In this document: piece after piece, positions 17,604 to 25,741 of the stretch
Position numbering within the stretch: the first letter of the stretch is position 1
How the letters are laid out: each line of letters opens with the position of its first letter
Assembly (NCBI RefSeq): GCF_008329905.1
Contig: NZ_CP032155.1
Span: forward strand, 2,976,001 to 3,040,000
DNA from: Mycobacterium sp. ELW1
Lineage (GTDB): Bacteria; Actinomycetota; Actinomycetes; Mycobacteriales; Mycobacteriaceae
Direction of reading: 5' to 3'
Length of the DNA stretch: 64,000 nucleotides
Notes under the pieces: generated by a model
Databases searched by the model: none
The model's input: only the letters and a program-made list of their open reading frames with translations
What the model was told of the DNA's origin: nothing
Program-made: the position numbers and the translations under genes

Positions 17604-18166
17604 GACCCGCAGTACGACCGGGTCGCCGAGTCCAGCGCGGTGCGGTAGAGATCGTCGAACTGGCGCTGTCCGGCCACGTCGTTCTTGGCCGCGTCCAGCT
17701 CGGCTCGGCACCCGGGCGAGCTCAACACCGGCCACTGGGCGGCGATCTGCTCGACCATCTGGCGGTTCAGGCCGTCGATGATCGAGCGGGATGACGCCAG
17801 GTCGGGGGCGGACGTGGGCGCCCCGGCCGGGTCGAACTTCCAGCCGGCGAACCGCGCATACTCGACGGCCTCGGTCGCGTTGATCTGGTTGGTGAACACC
17901 GTGGTCACGTAATCGGTTGACACACCTCGGGATTCGGCGTCCTTGGACACCGCGTCCAGCACCACCGTGACCCGCGCCGGGTCGGTGATCGGTCCGCCGG
18001 TCAGCCATTTGTTGGCCGCCACCGCATCCGCGGTCTGCAAGCGCTGCGCCGCGGCATCGACCAGGTCGTACAGCGGCTCGGGCGAATCCGCCCAGGCCGG
18101 CGCGGCCGTCCCGACCGCCATCATCGTCATCATCGCTGCGGCGCCGCGCGCCAGGCCGGTGGTCAT
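17600..18166 (-). CDS. Secreted chorismate mutase (AroQ-gamma, Rv1885c type)
   Basis: 188 residues. Signal peptide at 1-27 ends AAPAWA-DS. The mature all-alpha domain carries the AroQ-gamma pattern: LVDAAAQRLQTADAVAANKW, TDYVTTVFTNQINATEAVEYARF, then PDLASSRSIIDGLNRQMV and two cysteines (SSPGCRAEL and RSYCGS) that pair in the M. tuberculosis enzyme. It converts chorismate to prephenate outside the cytoplasm, a puzzling location for shikimate chemistry. It lies 6 bp downstream of the PepA-like protease gene on the same strand. Confidence 0.88.
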   Translation of the reverse strand: MTTGLARGAAAMMTMMAVGTAAPAWADSPEPLYDLVDAAAQRLQTADAVAANKWLTGGPITDPARVTVVLDAVSKDAESRGVSTDYVTTVFTNQINATEAVEYARFAGWKFDPAGAPTSAPDLASSRSIIDGLNRQMVEQIAAQWPVLSSPGCRAELDAAKNDVAGQRQFDDLYRTALDSATRSYCGS

Positions 18167-18172
18167 CGGAGA

Positions 18173-19243
18173 TCAGCCGACCGGCCCGGAGCCGAGAACG
18201 ATGGGCGCACTGCGCGGAGCGCCCTCCCGGTCGATCCAGCTCAACGTGATGGTGTCACCCGGGCGATGGGTGTCCATGAAGTTGGAGAGGTCGGTGGCGG
18301 TGTTGATGGCGATCCCGTCCGCGGCGGTGATGACGTCACCCGGCGCAAGCCCCGCTCCGCGAGCCGCGGTGTCCGGAAGTACTTGGCGCACAACTGCTCC
18401 GGGCGGCGCGCCGGGGCCCGGGTCGGCAATTCCGACGCCGATGAACGCGGTGTCGCCGATATGGATGCCGGGGCCACCGCCGGAGCGGATCGCTCCCGCG
18501 ACGCCCAGTGCGCGGTCGATCGGGATGGCGAAGCCCTCGCCACCGCGCACATTGCCCATCCGGTAGGTCAAGGTGGCCGCGACGGTCACTCCGACCACCT
18601 GACCGGCGGCGTTGACCAGCGGGCCACCCGAGTCGCCGGGCCGGACATCGGCGGCGACCCGGATCAGATCGGTGAGTTCGCGTGAGCCGCCGCCGGATTC
18701 GTCGGACGCGCGAACCGAGGCGCCCAGCTGGGTGATGGTGCCCGGGGAGAAGCTCGGCGCACCGCCGGCGCCGCCGGCATTGCCGATCGCGGCGATCGGG
18801 TCACCGACCGCCAGGTTCGACGAGGTGCCCAGTGAGGCGACCGGCAGATCACCCGCGCCGCGCAGCCGCACCAGCGCGATGTCGTTGGCGCGGTCGTAGC
18901 CGATCACGTCGACGGGATAGGTGCGGCCGTTGGCCAGGCTGGTCGCGGTGATGCCGGTGGCGCCCTCGATGACGTGGTTGTTGGTCAGCACCTCGCCGCT
19001 GGGATCGACGACGATGCCGGTGCCCGCGCCGACTGCGCTCTGGTAGTTGAGGGTCGTGTTGATGTCGACCAGACCGGGGGTGACCTGACCGAGCACGGTG
19101 GACTGATCGAGCGGCGTCAAGGGAGCCGGCCCGACGTGTACCGGAGCGGCGTGGGCCGGCGCGGTGAGCAGGCCGGGCACCAAGAGAAGGGCAGCCAGCA
19201 CGGTCGACAGCCGGCGCCCATGACGAAATGGCATTGCGTCCAT
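18173..19243 (-). CDS. pepA: Secreted HtrA/PepA-type trypsin-like serine protease with PDZ domain
   Basis: 356 residues from the ATG at 19243 (ATG at 19234 is also possible). A Sec signal peptide ends near residue 32 (APAHAAP). The chymotrypsin fold has His in VLTNNHVIEG (~90), Asp in YDRANDIALVRL and Ser in RPGDSGGPLVN. A C-terminal PDZ domain (~255-350) contains GVGIADPGPG and LAPGDVITAADG. The arrangement matches mycobacterial PepA (Rv0125, Mtb32A). It probably acts in the periplasm in protein quality control or envelope processing. Whether it is the PepA orthologue or a paralogue cannot be decided here. Confidence 0.85.
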   Translation of the reverse strand: MDAMPFRHGRRLSTVLAALLLVPGLLTAPAHAAPVHVGPAPLTPLDQSTVLGQVTPGLVDINTTLNYQSAVGAGTGIVVDPSGEVLTNNHVIEGATGITATSLANGRTYPVDVIGYDRANDIALVRLRGAGDLPVASLGTSSNLAVGDPIAAIGNAGGAGGAPSFSPGTITQLGASVRASDESGGGSRELTDLIRVAADVRPGDSGGPLVNAAGQVVGVTVAATLTYRMGNVRGGEGFAIPIDRALGVAGAIRSGGGPGIHIGDTAFIGVGIADPGPGAPPGAVVRQVLPDTAARGAGLAPGDVITAADGIAINTATDLSNFMDTHRPGDTITLSWIDREGAPRSAPIVLGSGPVG

Positions 19244-19403
19244 GACTCAACTTTGCCCGAAAAGCGGCCCACATAACATTCGGGTGGCCTTTTGGCCGCT
19301 CGCGGCGTTGCTGAGCGCGCCAGCGCTGTTTGGTGCATCACATTTGTGGGCAGTCCGGTTCCAGCATCACGTCCCCCCGGCATCGACGCGAAGGAATCCG
19401 AAC

Positions 19404-19643
19404 GTGAGCAATCCAGAAGGCTCCGAAAGACCCGACGAGAAGCGACCGCACGGTGAAAAGCCGGTGCCGGATGAGAACGCGAAGGCAAAAGCTAAAGAAA
19501 TGATGACGGCTTACGAGGACCGACCCACGGCGGTGTTGCCAGGATCGGACAACACAGTGACCGGCACGGCGGTCAACGACTGGCTTGACGAGGAAGGACA
19601 GCCCATTTACGGCAAAAACGAGGATGCCGATAGATCTTCGTGA
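19404..19643 (+). CDS. Small hydrophilic charged protein
   Basis: 79 residues from the GTG at 19404, chosen because of a good ribosome site (GAAGGAA) at 19390-19396. It is very hydrophilic (MSNPEGSERPDEKRPHGEKP...) and likely disordered at the N-terminus, with a short ordered part (YEDRPTAVLPGSDNTVTGTA). No signal or domain is recognised. It stands between the divergent protease gene and the methyltransferase gene. Confidence 0.6.
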   Translation: MSNPEGSERPDEKRPHGEKPVPDENAKAKAKEMMTAYEDRPTAVLPGSDNTVTGTAVNDWLDEEGQPIYGKNEDADRSS

Positions 19644-19788
19644 CAGCTCACACCCAGCTCCCTTCCAGTTTGCTCAAGTGGGGAGATTGAGTGCGGTCGC
19701 GTAGGCTACCCGGGAACGTCACGAGGGGAGTGCGACTGGTCTCGCGGGGGTGGGCCGGAATGCAGACGCAAGAATAGGACATCGAGCT

Positions 19789-20670
19789 TTGAATACACCC
19801 GCGAAAACGCAGCATATGGAGCCGCACTTCGACGACGTGCAGCACCACTACGACCTGTCTGATGATTTCTATCGGCTGTTCCTGGACCGGACGCAGACCT
19901 ACAGCTGTGCCTACTTCGAACGCGATGACATGTCGCTGGAAGAGGCGCAGATCGCCAAGATCGATTTGTCGCTGGGCAAGCTCGGGCTGCAGCCCGGTAT
20001 GACCTTGCTGGACATCGGCTGCGGCTGGGGCGCGACGATGATGCGGGCCCTGGAGAAGTACGACGTCAACGTCATCGGCCTGACCCTCAGCAAGAATCAG
20101 GCTTTGCACGTCCAGCAGCAGTTCGACGATTCGGCCAGTACGCGGTCCAAGCGGGTTCTTCTCGAAGGCTGGGAGCAGTTCGACGAGCCGGTCGATCGCA
20201 TTGTGTCGATAGGCGCATTCGAGCACTTCGGCTACGACCGTTACGAGGCCTTCTTCACGATGGCCTACGACGCGCTGCCCGCCGATGGAGTGATGTTGCT
20301 GCACTCCATCGTTTTGCCGAGCGACGAAGACTTCGCGGCGCGCGGCGTGCCGATCACCATGCGGCACCTGAAGTTCTTCAAGTTCATCATGGACGAGATC
20401 TTCCCCGGCGGCCGGTTGCCGAAGGTGACGGACGTGCAGGAGCATGCGACCCGCGCGGGCTTCACCGTCGACCGGGTCCACCCGCTGCGCCTGCATTACG
20501 CCCGCACGCTGGAAATCTGGGCGGACGCACTGCAGGAAAACGAGGAAGAGGCGCTCACCTTGCAGTCACGCGAGGTGTACGACCGGTATATGAAGTACCT
20601 GACCGGCTGCGCTGACCTGTTCCGAGAGGGCTACACCGACATCTGCCAGTTCACCCTGGCCAAGGGCTGA
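19789..20670 (+). CDS. Mycolic-acid cyclopropane-synthase-family SAM methyltransferase
   Basis: 293 residues if the TTG at 19789 is used (an AGGAC sits at the right distance); ATG 19816 gives 284. It matches the CmaA/MmaA/PcaA family: HYDLSDDFYRLFLDRTQTYSCAYFERDDM, SAM motif LLDIGCGWGATMM, SIGAFEHFG with the bicarbonate-binding Glu, and the C-terminal YMKYLTGCADLFREGYTD. These cytoplasmic enzymes modify double bonds of meromycolate chains with cyclopropane, methyl or hydroxyl groups. Which modification this one makes cannot be read reliably. It is a single copy here. Confidence 0.88.
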   Translation: MNTPAKTQHMEPHFDDVQHHYDLSDDFYRLFLDRTQTYSCAYFERDDMSLEEAQIAKIDLSLGKLGLQPGMTLLDIGCGWGATMMRALEKYDVNVIGLTLSKNQALHVQQQFDDSASTRSKRVLLEGWEQFDEPVDRIVSIGAFEHFGYDRYEAFFTMAYDALPADGVMLLHSIVLPSDEDFAARGVPITMRHLKFFKFIMDEIFPGGRLPKVTDVQEHATRAGFTVDRVHPLRLHYARTLEIWADALQENEEEALTLQSREVYDRYMKYLTGCADLFREGYTDICQFTLAKG

Positions 20671-20842
20671 CGCTGCGGCCAGCCCCCGGCTTCACCCCGC
20701 ACGGGTGATCGGGCATCACCGCGACGCATCCCCCGGCGTGCGCCAGCATCACGATGTCGTTCTTGACGTTAGGGGCCGGATCGTCCCACCGTCGCGGGCC
20801 GAAGGCCCACACCTCATAGGGCCATTGGTCCTCTGCTGGGTG
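20651..20842 (-). pseudogene. Coding-like fragment without a start (possible gene remnant)
   Basis: On the minus strand a 63-codon frame runs between stops from 20842 to 20651 and reads like real protein (EDQWPYEVWAFGPRRWDD, then NVKNDIVMLAHAGGCVAVMP). It has no ATG in a sensible position, and its tail overlaps the end of the methyltransferase gene. It may be the remnant of a gene otherwise lost at this site, or a short gene starting at an internal GTG (~20812). The family is not recognised. Confidence 0.3.
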
Positions 20843-20858
20843 TCACTATCGTGATGAG

Positions 20859-21464
20859 ATGCCCGCCGCGACCGTGCTTCGCTCTCGGCCCGCGGTGCTG
20901 CTCATCGCCGCAGCGCTGCTGGTCAGTTTGACAATGGGCTTGAGTTTCGTTGCGCTGCACCACTTTCGGGACCTGCGAGGTGCGGCGGTGGATCCGGTGG
21001 CGGAGCCGCTCACCGACGACCAGGCCAGAGCGCAGGTGCTCGGGCCGGCTCGCGAGATCGCCGGGACCGGCACGCTGACGAACGTCAGCGCCAGTTACCT
21101 GCTCATGTCATGCGCGAATGCCGACGAGCCGCCGTACCAGGGTGCCATCTACCTCAACTTCGACGTGCCGGGGGTGCTGGAGACGCCGAAGTACTTCGAC
21201 GCGATCGCGACGGCCATGAAGACCGGCGGCTGGACCGAGGCGATGCCGCCGAATCGTCACCCGGGTGGGCGGACCTTCACCCGGGACGGGGTCACCGTCA
21301 TCTACTTCCGCACGGACGACACCAGCAACCGGGCCACCATGCAGATCTACGGCGAATGCCGAACACCACGGATCACCGCAGAGATGCCACCGGGTGGGTG
21401 GACGTCTCCGCCGCGCTCCGCCGCTGAGCTGGCCGGATCCCCGGGGCCGGCCCCATCGGACTAG
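20859..21464 (+). CDS. Membrane-anchored exported protein of unknown function
   Basis: 201 residues. One N-terminal transmembrane/signal-anchor segment (VLLIAAALLVSLTMGLSFVAL, ~13-33) is followed by an extracytoplasmic domain with two cysteines (SCANADEP, GECRTPR) likely to pair. The domain has an alternating alpha/beta pattern (GAIYLNFDVPG, GVTVIYFRTDD). Short mycobacterial proteins of this layout are common and uncharacterised. Its 3' end abuts the DosR-like box of fdxA. Confidence 0.65.
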   Translation: MPAATVLRSRPAVLLIAAALLVSLTMGLSFVALHHFRDLRGAAVDPVAEPLTDDQARAQVLGPAREIAGTGTLTNVSASYLLMSCANADEPPYQGAIYLNFDVPGVLETPKYFDAIATAMKTGGWTEAMPPNRHPGGRTFTRDGVTVIYFRTDDTSNRATMQIYGECRTPRITAEMPPGGWTSPPRSAAELAGSPGPAPSD

Positions 21465-21480
21465 GGACTTTGGTCCCTGA
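21461..21480 (+). promoter_or_regulatory. DosR (DevR)-like box upstream of fdxA
   Basis: The core GGGACTTTGGTCCC is palindromic except for one central position and fits the DosR consensus TTSGGGACTWWAGTCCCSAA in its core. It lies 54 bp upstream of the fdxA start. In M. tuberculosis fdxA (Rv2007c) is a known DosR-regulon gene, so the location supports hypoxia/NO induction. The box overlaps the last bases of the upstream gene. Confidence 0.75.
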
Positions 21481-21534
21481 ATCCGGGGCCTTCAACCCGT
21501 ACCTGGTACGGCGGGTCACACATAGAATCGGTTC

Positions 21535-21879
21535 ATGACCTACGTGATCAGCAGTGCGTGTGTCGACGTCAAGCACAAGGCCTGCATGCAGGAATGCCCG
21601 GTTGACTGCATCTACGAGGGTGACCGGACCATGTACATCAACCCCGTCGAATGCGTGGAATGCGGCGCGTGCCGGATCTTGTGCGAGGTCGACGCGATCT
21701 ACTTCGAATCCGACCTGCCGGAGGAAGAGAAGAAGTTCCTCGCCGACAACGCGGCCTTCTTCACCGAGGTTTTGCCGGGCCGCGACGCCCCGATCGGCAA
21801 TCCGGGCGGGGCCTGCGAGTTCGGCGCGGTCGGGGTGGACACCCCACTGGTCGCCGCGCTGCCGGTACACCAGTCCTGA
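21535..21879 (+). CDS. fdxA: Seven-iron ferredoxin FdxA
   Basis: 114 residues. Cluster ligands are visible in CVDVKHKACMQECPVDCIYEG and CVECGACRILCEVDAIYFE, the 3Fe-4S plus 4Fe-4S arrangement of mycobacterial FdxA, with the long C-terminal extension (KKFLADNAAFFTEVLPGRDAP). The Pro usually following the last ligand Cys is Glu here. The protein carries electrons in the cytoplasm. The DosR-like box at 21461-21480 suggests induction by low oxygen or nitric oxide. Confidence 0.9.
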   Translation: MTYVISSACVDVKHKACMQECPVDCIYEGDRTMYINPVECVECGACRILCEVDAIYFESDLPEEEKKFLADNAAFFTEVLPGRDAPIGNPGGACEFGAVGVDTPLVAALPVHQS

Positions 21880-22124
21880 CCGGCGCCGCACTCCTCGTCG
21901 ACATCGTCGAGCCCACCGTTATCGCATTGTCGCCGTAGCGGGATCACACGGCGCTCATTCGCCGGTATAAGCCGCTGCGGGTAGGCTCCACGGAGATCGA
22001 AGACGACCACGCTGTCCCGGTTCGCTTCCGGCGCTTCCAGCGAAGTACGCCCGTCAGGCCATTGGTGCCTTTGTGCGTGCTGTGTGAGGCCAGCGAAGTC
22101 TGCACCGGAGAGGAGTGCTTCAAG

Positions 22125-23318
22125 TTGGAGACCGTCCTGGGACTGTCGATGACCCCAACCACCGTCGGCCTCGTCCTGGTCGAAGGCGACGGAGCCGAAG
22201 GCGCCACGAAAGGCCATGACGCCTTCGAGGTGCGCCGCGGTGGGTTCAGCCCCGTGACCACCTCGGAGTTCGTCGCCGAGGCGCTGTCGCGCACACAGGC
22301 CATCGCGGGCGGTCAGCGCCTGCAATCCATCGGTGTGACCTGGAGCGACGACGCCTCCGTCGAGGCGTCGCTGTTGCTCGACTCGCTGGCCGACTGTGGT
22401 TTCGCCAACGTGATCCCCATTCGCTTGCCCGAGGCCACCGAGGCGTTCGCGCGTGGAATCGGACAGGTCATCGGATCCGACGTCACCGCGGTGTGCGTCG
22501 TCGAGCCCGAGGTCATCGTCGCGCTGATCGTCGATGCGCACGAGGGCACGGTGCAGACCGCCGTGAGCTACGCCCTGGAAACCGACGAGGACCTGATCGA
22601 CTGGCTGTCCCAGCTGCTGGGCGCCAGCGAATGGGAGCCCGACGGCCTGGTACTGCTGGGCTCGGGCGACGGTTTGGAGCCGATCGCCCGCAGCCTCGAG
22701 CAGATGCTGGGCATTCCGGTGTTCGCGCCCGCCGAGGCCGAACTGGCGCTGGCCCGCGGTGCGGCCCTGGCCTCGGTGAACGGCATCGGCGTGTTCGACG
22801 ACCACCTGTTCGACCTCCCGGTGCCGCCGCCGGCCCGCCGCCGCGAATCGGTGGCGTTGCGCGGCGCGACGGCCCTGCTGGCCGGTGGTGTGGTGGCGTT
22901 CGTGGTGTCCGCTTCGGTGGCTGTCGGCCTCGAACTGCTGCCCGACCACGCAGCGCGTCCCGAGCATCGGGATGTCGTCAACACCGCGGAGACGCCCCCG
23001 CTGCGCCCGGTCACCGCGCCGGAGGCACCCACGCCCGCGCCTGAGGCGAGCGAGGCTGCCGACGAAGGGTCGCGTCCGGCTCAGGCGCCGCAATCCGCCG
23101 GCGAGCCTGTCTTCGACAGCGCACCGGTGGTCGCGATGACGATGAATGTGCCCGCGCCGCCGCCCGAGGCACCGCCCGCCGGGGTGGACGCCAACCCGGA
23201 GGCACTCCCGCCGGTCGAGCCCGCAGCGGCGCCGCCGGTCGTGGCCACCGTGCCCCCGGTGAACGAGCCGAAGCAGACGTTGCGGCAGCGGATCTGGGAG
23301 CGCGTGCACGGGGGATAG
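22125..23318 (+). CDS. DUF7159-type mycobacterial protein with C-terminal Pro/Ala-rich tail
   Basis: 397 residues from a TTG at 22125, chosen because a strong GGAGAGGAG ribosome site (22107-22115) precedes it and because relatives start (M)ETVLG-S-TPTTVGLVLVEG. The N-terminal ~220 residues form an actin/HSP70-like ATPase-style alpha/beta domain. One transmembrane helix (~ALLAGGVVAFVVSASVAVGLE) leads to a ~110-residue Pro/Ala/Glu tail probably outside the membrane. The tail ends in a conserved-looking RQRIWERVHGG. The family is mycobacteria-specific with unknown role. Confidence 0.75.
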   Translation: METVLGLSMTPTTVGLVLVEGDGAEGATKGHDAFEVRRGGFSPVTTSEFVAEALSRTQAIAGGQRLQSIGVTWSDDASVEASLLLDSLADCGFANVIPIRLPEATEAFARGIGQVIGSDVTAVCVVEPEVIVALIVDAHEGTVQTAVSYALETDEDLIDWLSQLLGASEWEPDGLVLLGSGDGLEPIARSLEQMLGIPVFAPAEAELALARGAALASVNGIGVFDDHLFDLPVPPPARRRESVALRGATALLAGGVVAFVVSASVAVGLELLPDHAARPEHRDVVNTAETPPLRPVTAPEAPTPAPEASEAADEGSRPAQAPQSAGEPVFDSAPVVAMTMNVPAPPPEAPPAGVDANPEALPPVEPAAAPPVVATVPPVNEPKQTLRQRIWERVHGG

Positions 23319-23468
23319 CCGCCCGGCTTTCGCTGACGTGTGACCGTTGCACACGTTCCGACGCCTCGACGGCGCAGTTACGGCATGTCACCGCATGTTT
23401 GGCGGGCGCCGCCGAGCGGAACATCTAGACTGTCACTTTGCTGTTCGCCCACGTGAGGACACCGAGCC

Positions 23469-24224
23469 ATGGCCAAACCAATTCGACGAGCACTCGCCGT
23501 CGCAGGGATCGCGATGCTGTCATTGGCGGCTTCGGTGCAGACCAGCACGGCAGCCGTCGCTCCCTCCATCGACGGAGCGACCGTCGCGTCGGTTCAGCCC
23601 ACCAACGGCCAAGTCGTCGGAGTGGCGATGCCGATCACCGTGACGTTCACCAAGCCGATCACCGATCGGTGGGCGGCCCAGCAGACGATCAGCGTGACGA
23701 CGCCCGCCTCGGTGGCGGGGCGCTTCGACTGGCTCGACGACAAGACCGTTCAGTTCGTGCCCGACCAGTACTGGCCCGCGCACTCGGAGATCACCATGAT
23801 GGCGGGCGGGATTCCGCGGACGTTCGGCACCGGGGCGATTGTGCTCGGCGTCGCCGACATCTCGGCGCACACGTTCACCGTGAGCATCGACGGGCAGGTG
23901 GCGCGTCAGATGCCGGCGTCGATGGGCAAGCCCAAGCACCCGACCCCGGTGGGCAGCTTCAATGTTCTGGAGAAGCAGTCCACGGTTGTGATGGATTCGC
24001 GCACCATCGGCATTCCGCTGAACGACCCAGAGGGCTACAAGCTCACCGTGAACGACGCCGTCCGCGTCACCTGGGGCGGGGTGTACGTGCATTCCGCGCC
24101 GTGGTCGGTCGGTTCGCAGGGCTACGCCAATGTCAGCCACGGCTGCATCAATTTGAGCCCCGACAACGCCTCGTGGTATTTCAACCAGGTCCACATCGGG
24201 GACCCGGTCGTCATCAACGCTTAA
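23469..24224 (+). CDS. ldtA: L,D-transpeptidase, LdtMt1 type
   Basis: 251 residues, the same length as LdtMt1 (Rv0116c). Signal peptide at 1-28 (AVAGIAMLSLAASVQTSTAA). An Ig-like domain (~45-120) precedes the YkuD catalytic domain with HSAPWSVGSQGYANVSHGCIN; the active-site Cys falls at residue 226. It makes 3->3 cross-links between meso-diaminopimelate residues in peptidoglycan in the periplasm and is the target of carbapenems. The final 11 bp overlap the convergent sterol-desaturase-like gene. Confidence 0.88.
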   Translation: MAKPIRRALAVAGIAMLSLAASVQTSTAAVAPSIDGATVASVQPTNGQVVGVAMPITVTFTKPITDRWAAQQTISVTTPASVAGRFDWLDDKTVQFVPDQYWPAHSEITMMAGGIPRTFGTGAIVLGVADISAHTFTVSIDGQVARQMPASMGKPKHPTPVGSFNVLEKQSTVVMDSRTIGIPLNDPEGYKLTVNDAVRVTWGGVYVHSAPWSVGSQGYANVSHGCINLSPDNASWYFNQVHIGDPVVINA

Positions 24225-24900
24225 CTGCCGCAGGGCTTTCCGCGTCGATCGCGTGCAGGTTCCGGGCTGTCGGCGAGGTCGGTACCGAGGCCGCATCGGG
24301 ATAGGTGCGCAGCATCCGGTCGGCGGTGCCCGGTGTGGTCACCCCGAACCAGTAGTGCTCGTTCTTGAAGTGATGCAACCGGTGGTCGCGCCAGATCACC
24401 CGGTAGGCAGCGGTTTTCGGCTTGTAATCGGTGTGCACCAGGTAGTGGCACCATTCATAGAGCAGCCCGCAGGTCAGCATCACCACCAGGAACGTCAGCC
24501 CCATCCCGGTGCGGGGGAACAGCCACAGCGCGATCACCACCGCGGAGACCACCGCGCCGATAGCCGACTGCAGCGGGATGAACACCAGATCCACGTCTCG
24601 TGGGGCGACGTGGTGTTCGCGGTGCTTACGGGCAAGCATCGGGTCGAGGGTGAACCGGCCGATGCGGCGCGGCCGCCAGTGCAGGACGAAGACGTGAATT
24701 GTCCACTCCAGGAACGGGAATAACGCGGCAACCGCGAACGGCACCACCGCATCGCCGAGCCGCCAGTCGCCGACGGCGACGCGGGCGATCACGGCCGCGG
24801 TCAGTGCCACGAGAAACAGCCATGGCGTGGGATGTCGCCAGAATTCGCGGCCCGCGTCGGCCAGCGTGAGACTGCGGCGGGCGTTCGTCGATGCACTCAC
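24214..24900 (-). CDS. Sterol desaturase / fatty-acid hydroxylase family membrane protein
   Basis: 228 residues from a GTG at 24900. Four hydrophobic segments and the di-iron His clusters HREHH (~95), HYLVH (~160) and [14 protein letters not shown] (~180) identify the fatty-acid hydroxylase superfamily. It would hydroxylate or desaturate a lipid at the membrane. The start overlaps the stop of the FadR-type regulator gene by 4 bp on the same strand, so regulator and enzyme form an operon, presumably under autoregulation by that protein. Confidence 0.85.
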   Translation of the reverse strand: MSASTNARRSLTLADAGREFWRHPTPWLFLVALTAAVIARVAVGDWRLGDAVVPFAVAALFPFLEWTIHVFVLHWRPRRIGRFTLDPMLARKHREHHVAPRDVDLVFIPLQSAIGAVVSAVVIALWLFPRTGMGLTFLVVMLTCGLLYEWCHYLVHTDYKPKTAAYRVIWRDHRLHHFKNEHYWFGVTTPGTADRMLRTYPDAASVPTSPTARNLHAIDAESPAAVKR

Positions 24901-25619
24901 TGTTGTTCCTCCAGTGCGGTCAGGGCTGTCACCAGAGCGGTGGTGGCCGGTTCCAGGAGTTCGCGGGCGGAAGCGGCCGCCTCGTCCGGTTTGCCCGCCG
25001 CGATGGCGCGGGCGACGGTGCGGTAGGCCTGCGTCTGTCCGACCTCGGCGGCCATCAGGGTGGCCAGTGCCGGCAGTGCCGGCTCGTAGGCGGCCCGTAA
25101 TGTGTTGAACATCAACCGAAATGCGATGGAGTCGGCGCCGTCGACGATGTGATCCCAGAACTCCAGCGCATGCCGCTGCTGCTCGAGCGGGTCCTCGGCC
25201 GATTCGAGCGCGGCGATCGATCGTTCGAGCAGATCGGCCAGCCCGTCCGGGTGGCGCAGCGCGGCCAGTTCGGCCACCTTGGGCCCGTTGTGCAGGCGGG
25301 CCTCGAGAATGCTGCGGGCCACCGACACGTCGAGTTGGCCACCGCGCAGGAGCAATTGGGGGAGCAGGTCCAGGCCGGCATGCCTGCGGAAGTCCCGGAC
25401 AGTGGTGGCGTCACCCTGGCGGACCTCGACGAGGCCGGCGGCGGCGACCCGCTTGAGGGCCTCGCGGACGGCGGGCCGGGAAACGCCGAGCACCTCGGCC
25501 AGCCGGCGCTCGCTGGGCAGCGGTTCGCCCGGCTGCATCTCGCCGCTGAGGACGTCGGCGAGGATCTGCTCGAAGACGTCCTCGGGTACGGAACGCCGGC
25601 TCACCGGCTGCAGTGCCAT
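24897..25619 (-). CDS. FadR/GntR-family transcriptional regulator
   Basis: 240 residues. An N-terminal winged HTH ([44 protein letters not shown], shown in parts) is typical of the GntR superfamily; the C-terminal all-helical domain ([23 protein letters not shown]) is of the FCD/FadR type that binds organic acids or acyl-CoA. It is co-transcribed with a fatty-acid-hydroxylase-like gene. A FadR-like palindrome lies 37 bp upstream of its start, indicating autoregulation. Confidence 0.85.
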   Translation of the reverse strand: MALQPVSRRSVPEDVFEQILADVLSGEMQPGEPLPSERRLAEVLGVSRPAVREALKRVAAAGLVEVRQGDATTVRDFRRHAGLDLLPQLLLRGGQLDVSVARSILEARLHNGPKVAELAALRHPDGLADLLERSIAALESAEDPLEQQRHALEFWDHIVDGADSIAFRLMFNTLRAAYEPALPALATLMAAEVGQTQAYRTVARAIAAGKPDEAAASARELLEPATTALVTALTALEEQQ

Positions 25620-25655
25620 GGCGCCAGCATGCCTCGTGTCTGGCCAGAGGTCAAG

Positions 25656-25666
25656 TGGTCAGACCA
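25656..25666 (-). promoter_or_regulatory. FadR-type operator palindrome
   Basis: TGGTCAGACCA is a perfect inverted repeat of TGGTC and GACCA around one base and matches the FadR-like TGGT-N3-ACCA pattern. It lies 36 bp upstream of the start codon of the FadR/GntR regulator and is placed to overlap its promoter. Autoregulation of the regulator-hydroxylase operon is inferred. Confidence 0.65.
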
Positions 25667-25700
25667 GTGCGATGCCGCCCACACCGACGACCGGCAGGAG

Positions 25701-25736
25701 AAGTGCGAGTAAAACCCGGCGCAACGTCGATCTCGG
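25701..25736. repeat. Degenerate copy of hairpin repeat
   Basis: The 36 bp AAGTGCGAGT...GTCGATCTCGG agree at about 26 of 36 positions with the right-hand part of the repeat at 53918-53974 and share its exact 3' core CGTCGATCTCGG. The left half is much decayed. It occupies the gap between the YceI gene and the FadR-type promoter. It also explains the short hydrophobic frame readable on the minus strand here. Confidence 0.45.
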
Positions 25737-25741
25737 CGCGG

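Noticed and set aside
19250..19320. GGCC-rich inverted repeats between protease and small gene
   Set aside because: The pairs (AGCGGCC/GGCCGCT) are widely spaced and too short to separate from chance in GC-rich DNA.
25659..25724. Short hydrophobic frame LRRVLLALLLPVVGVGGIALV on the minus strand
   Set aside because: Only 22 codons from a TTG; it reads across part of the degenerate repeat and the regulator promoter, and shows no ribosome site.
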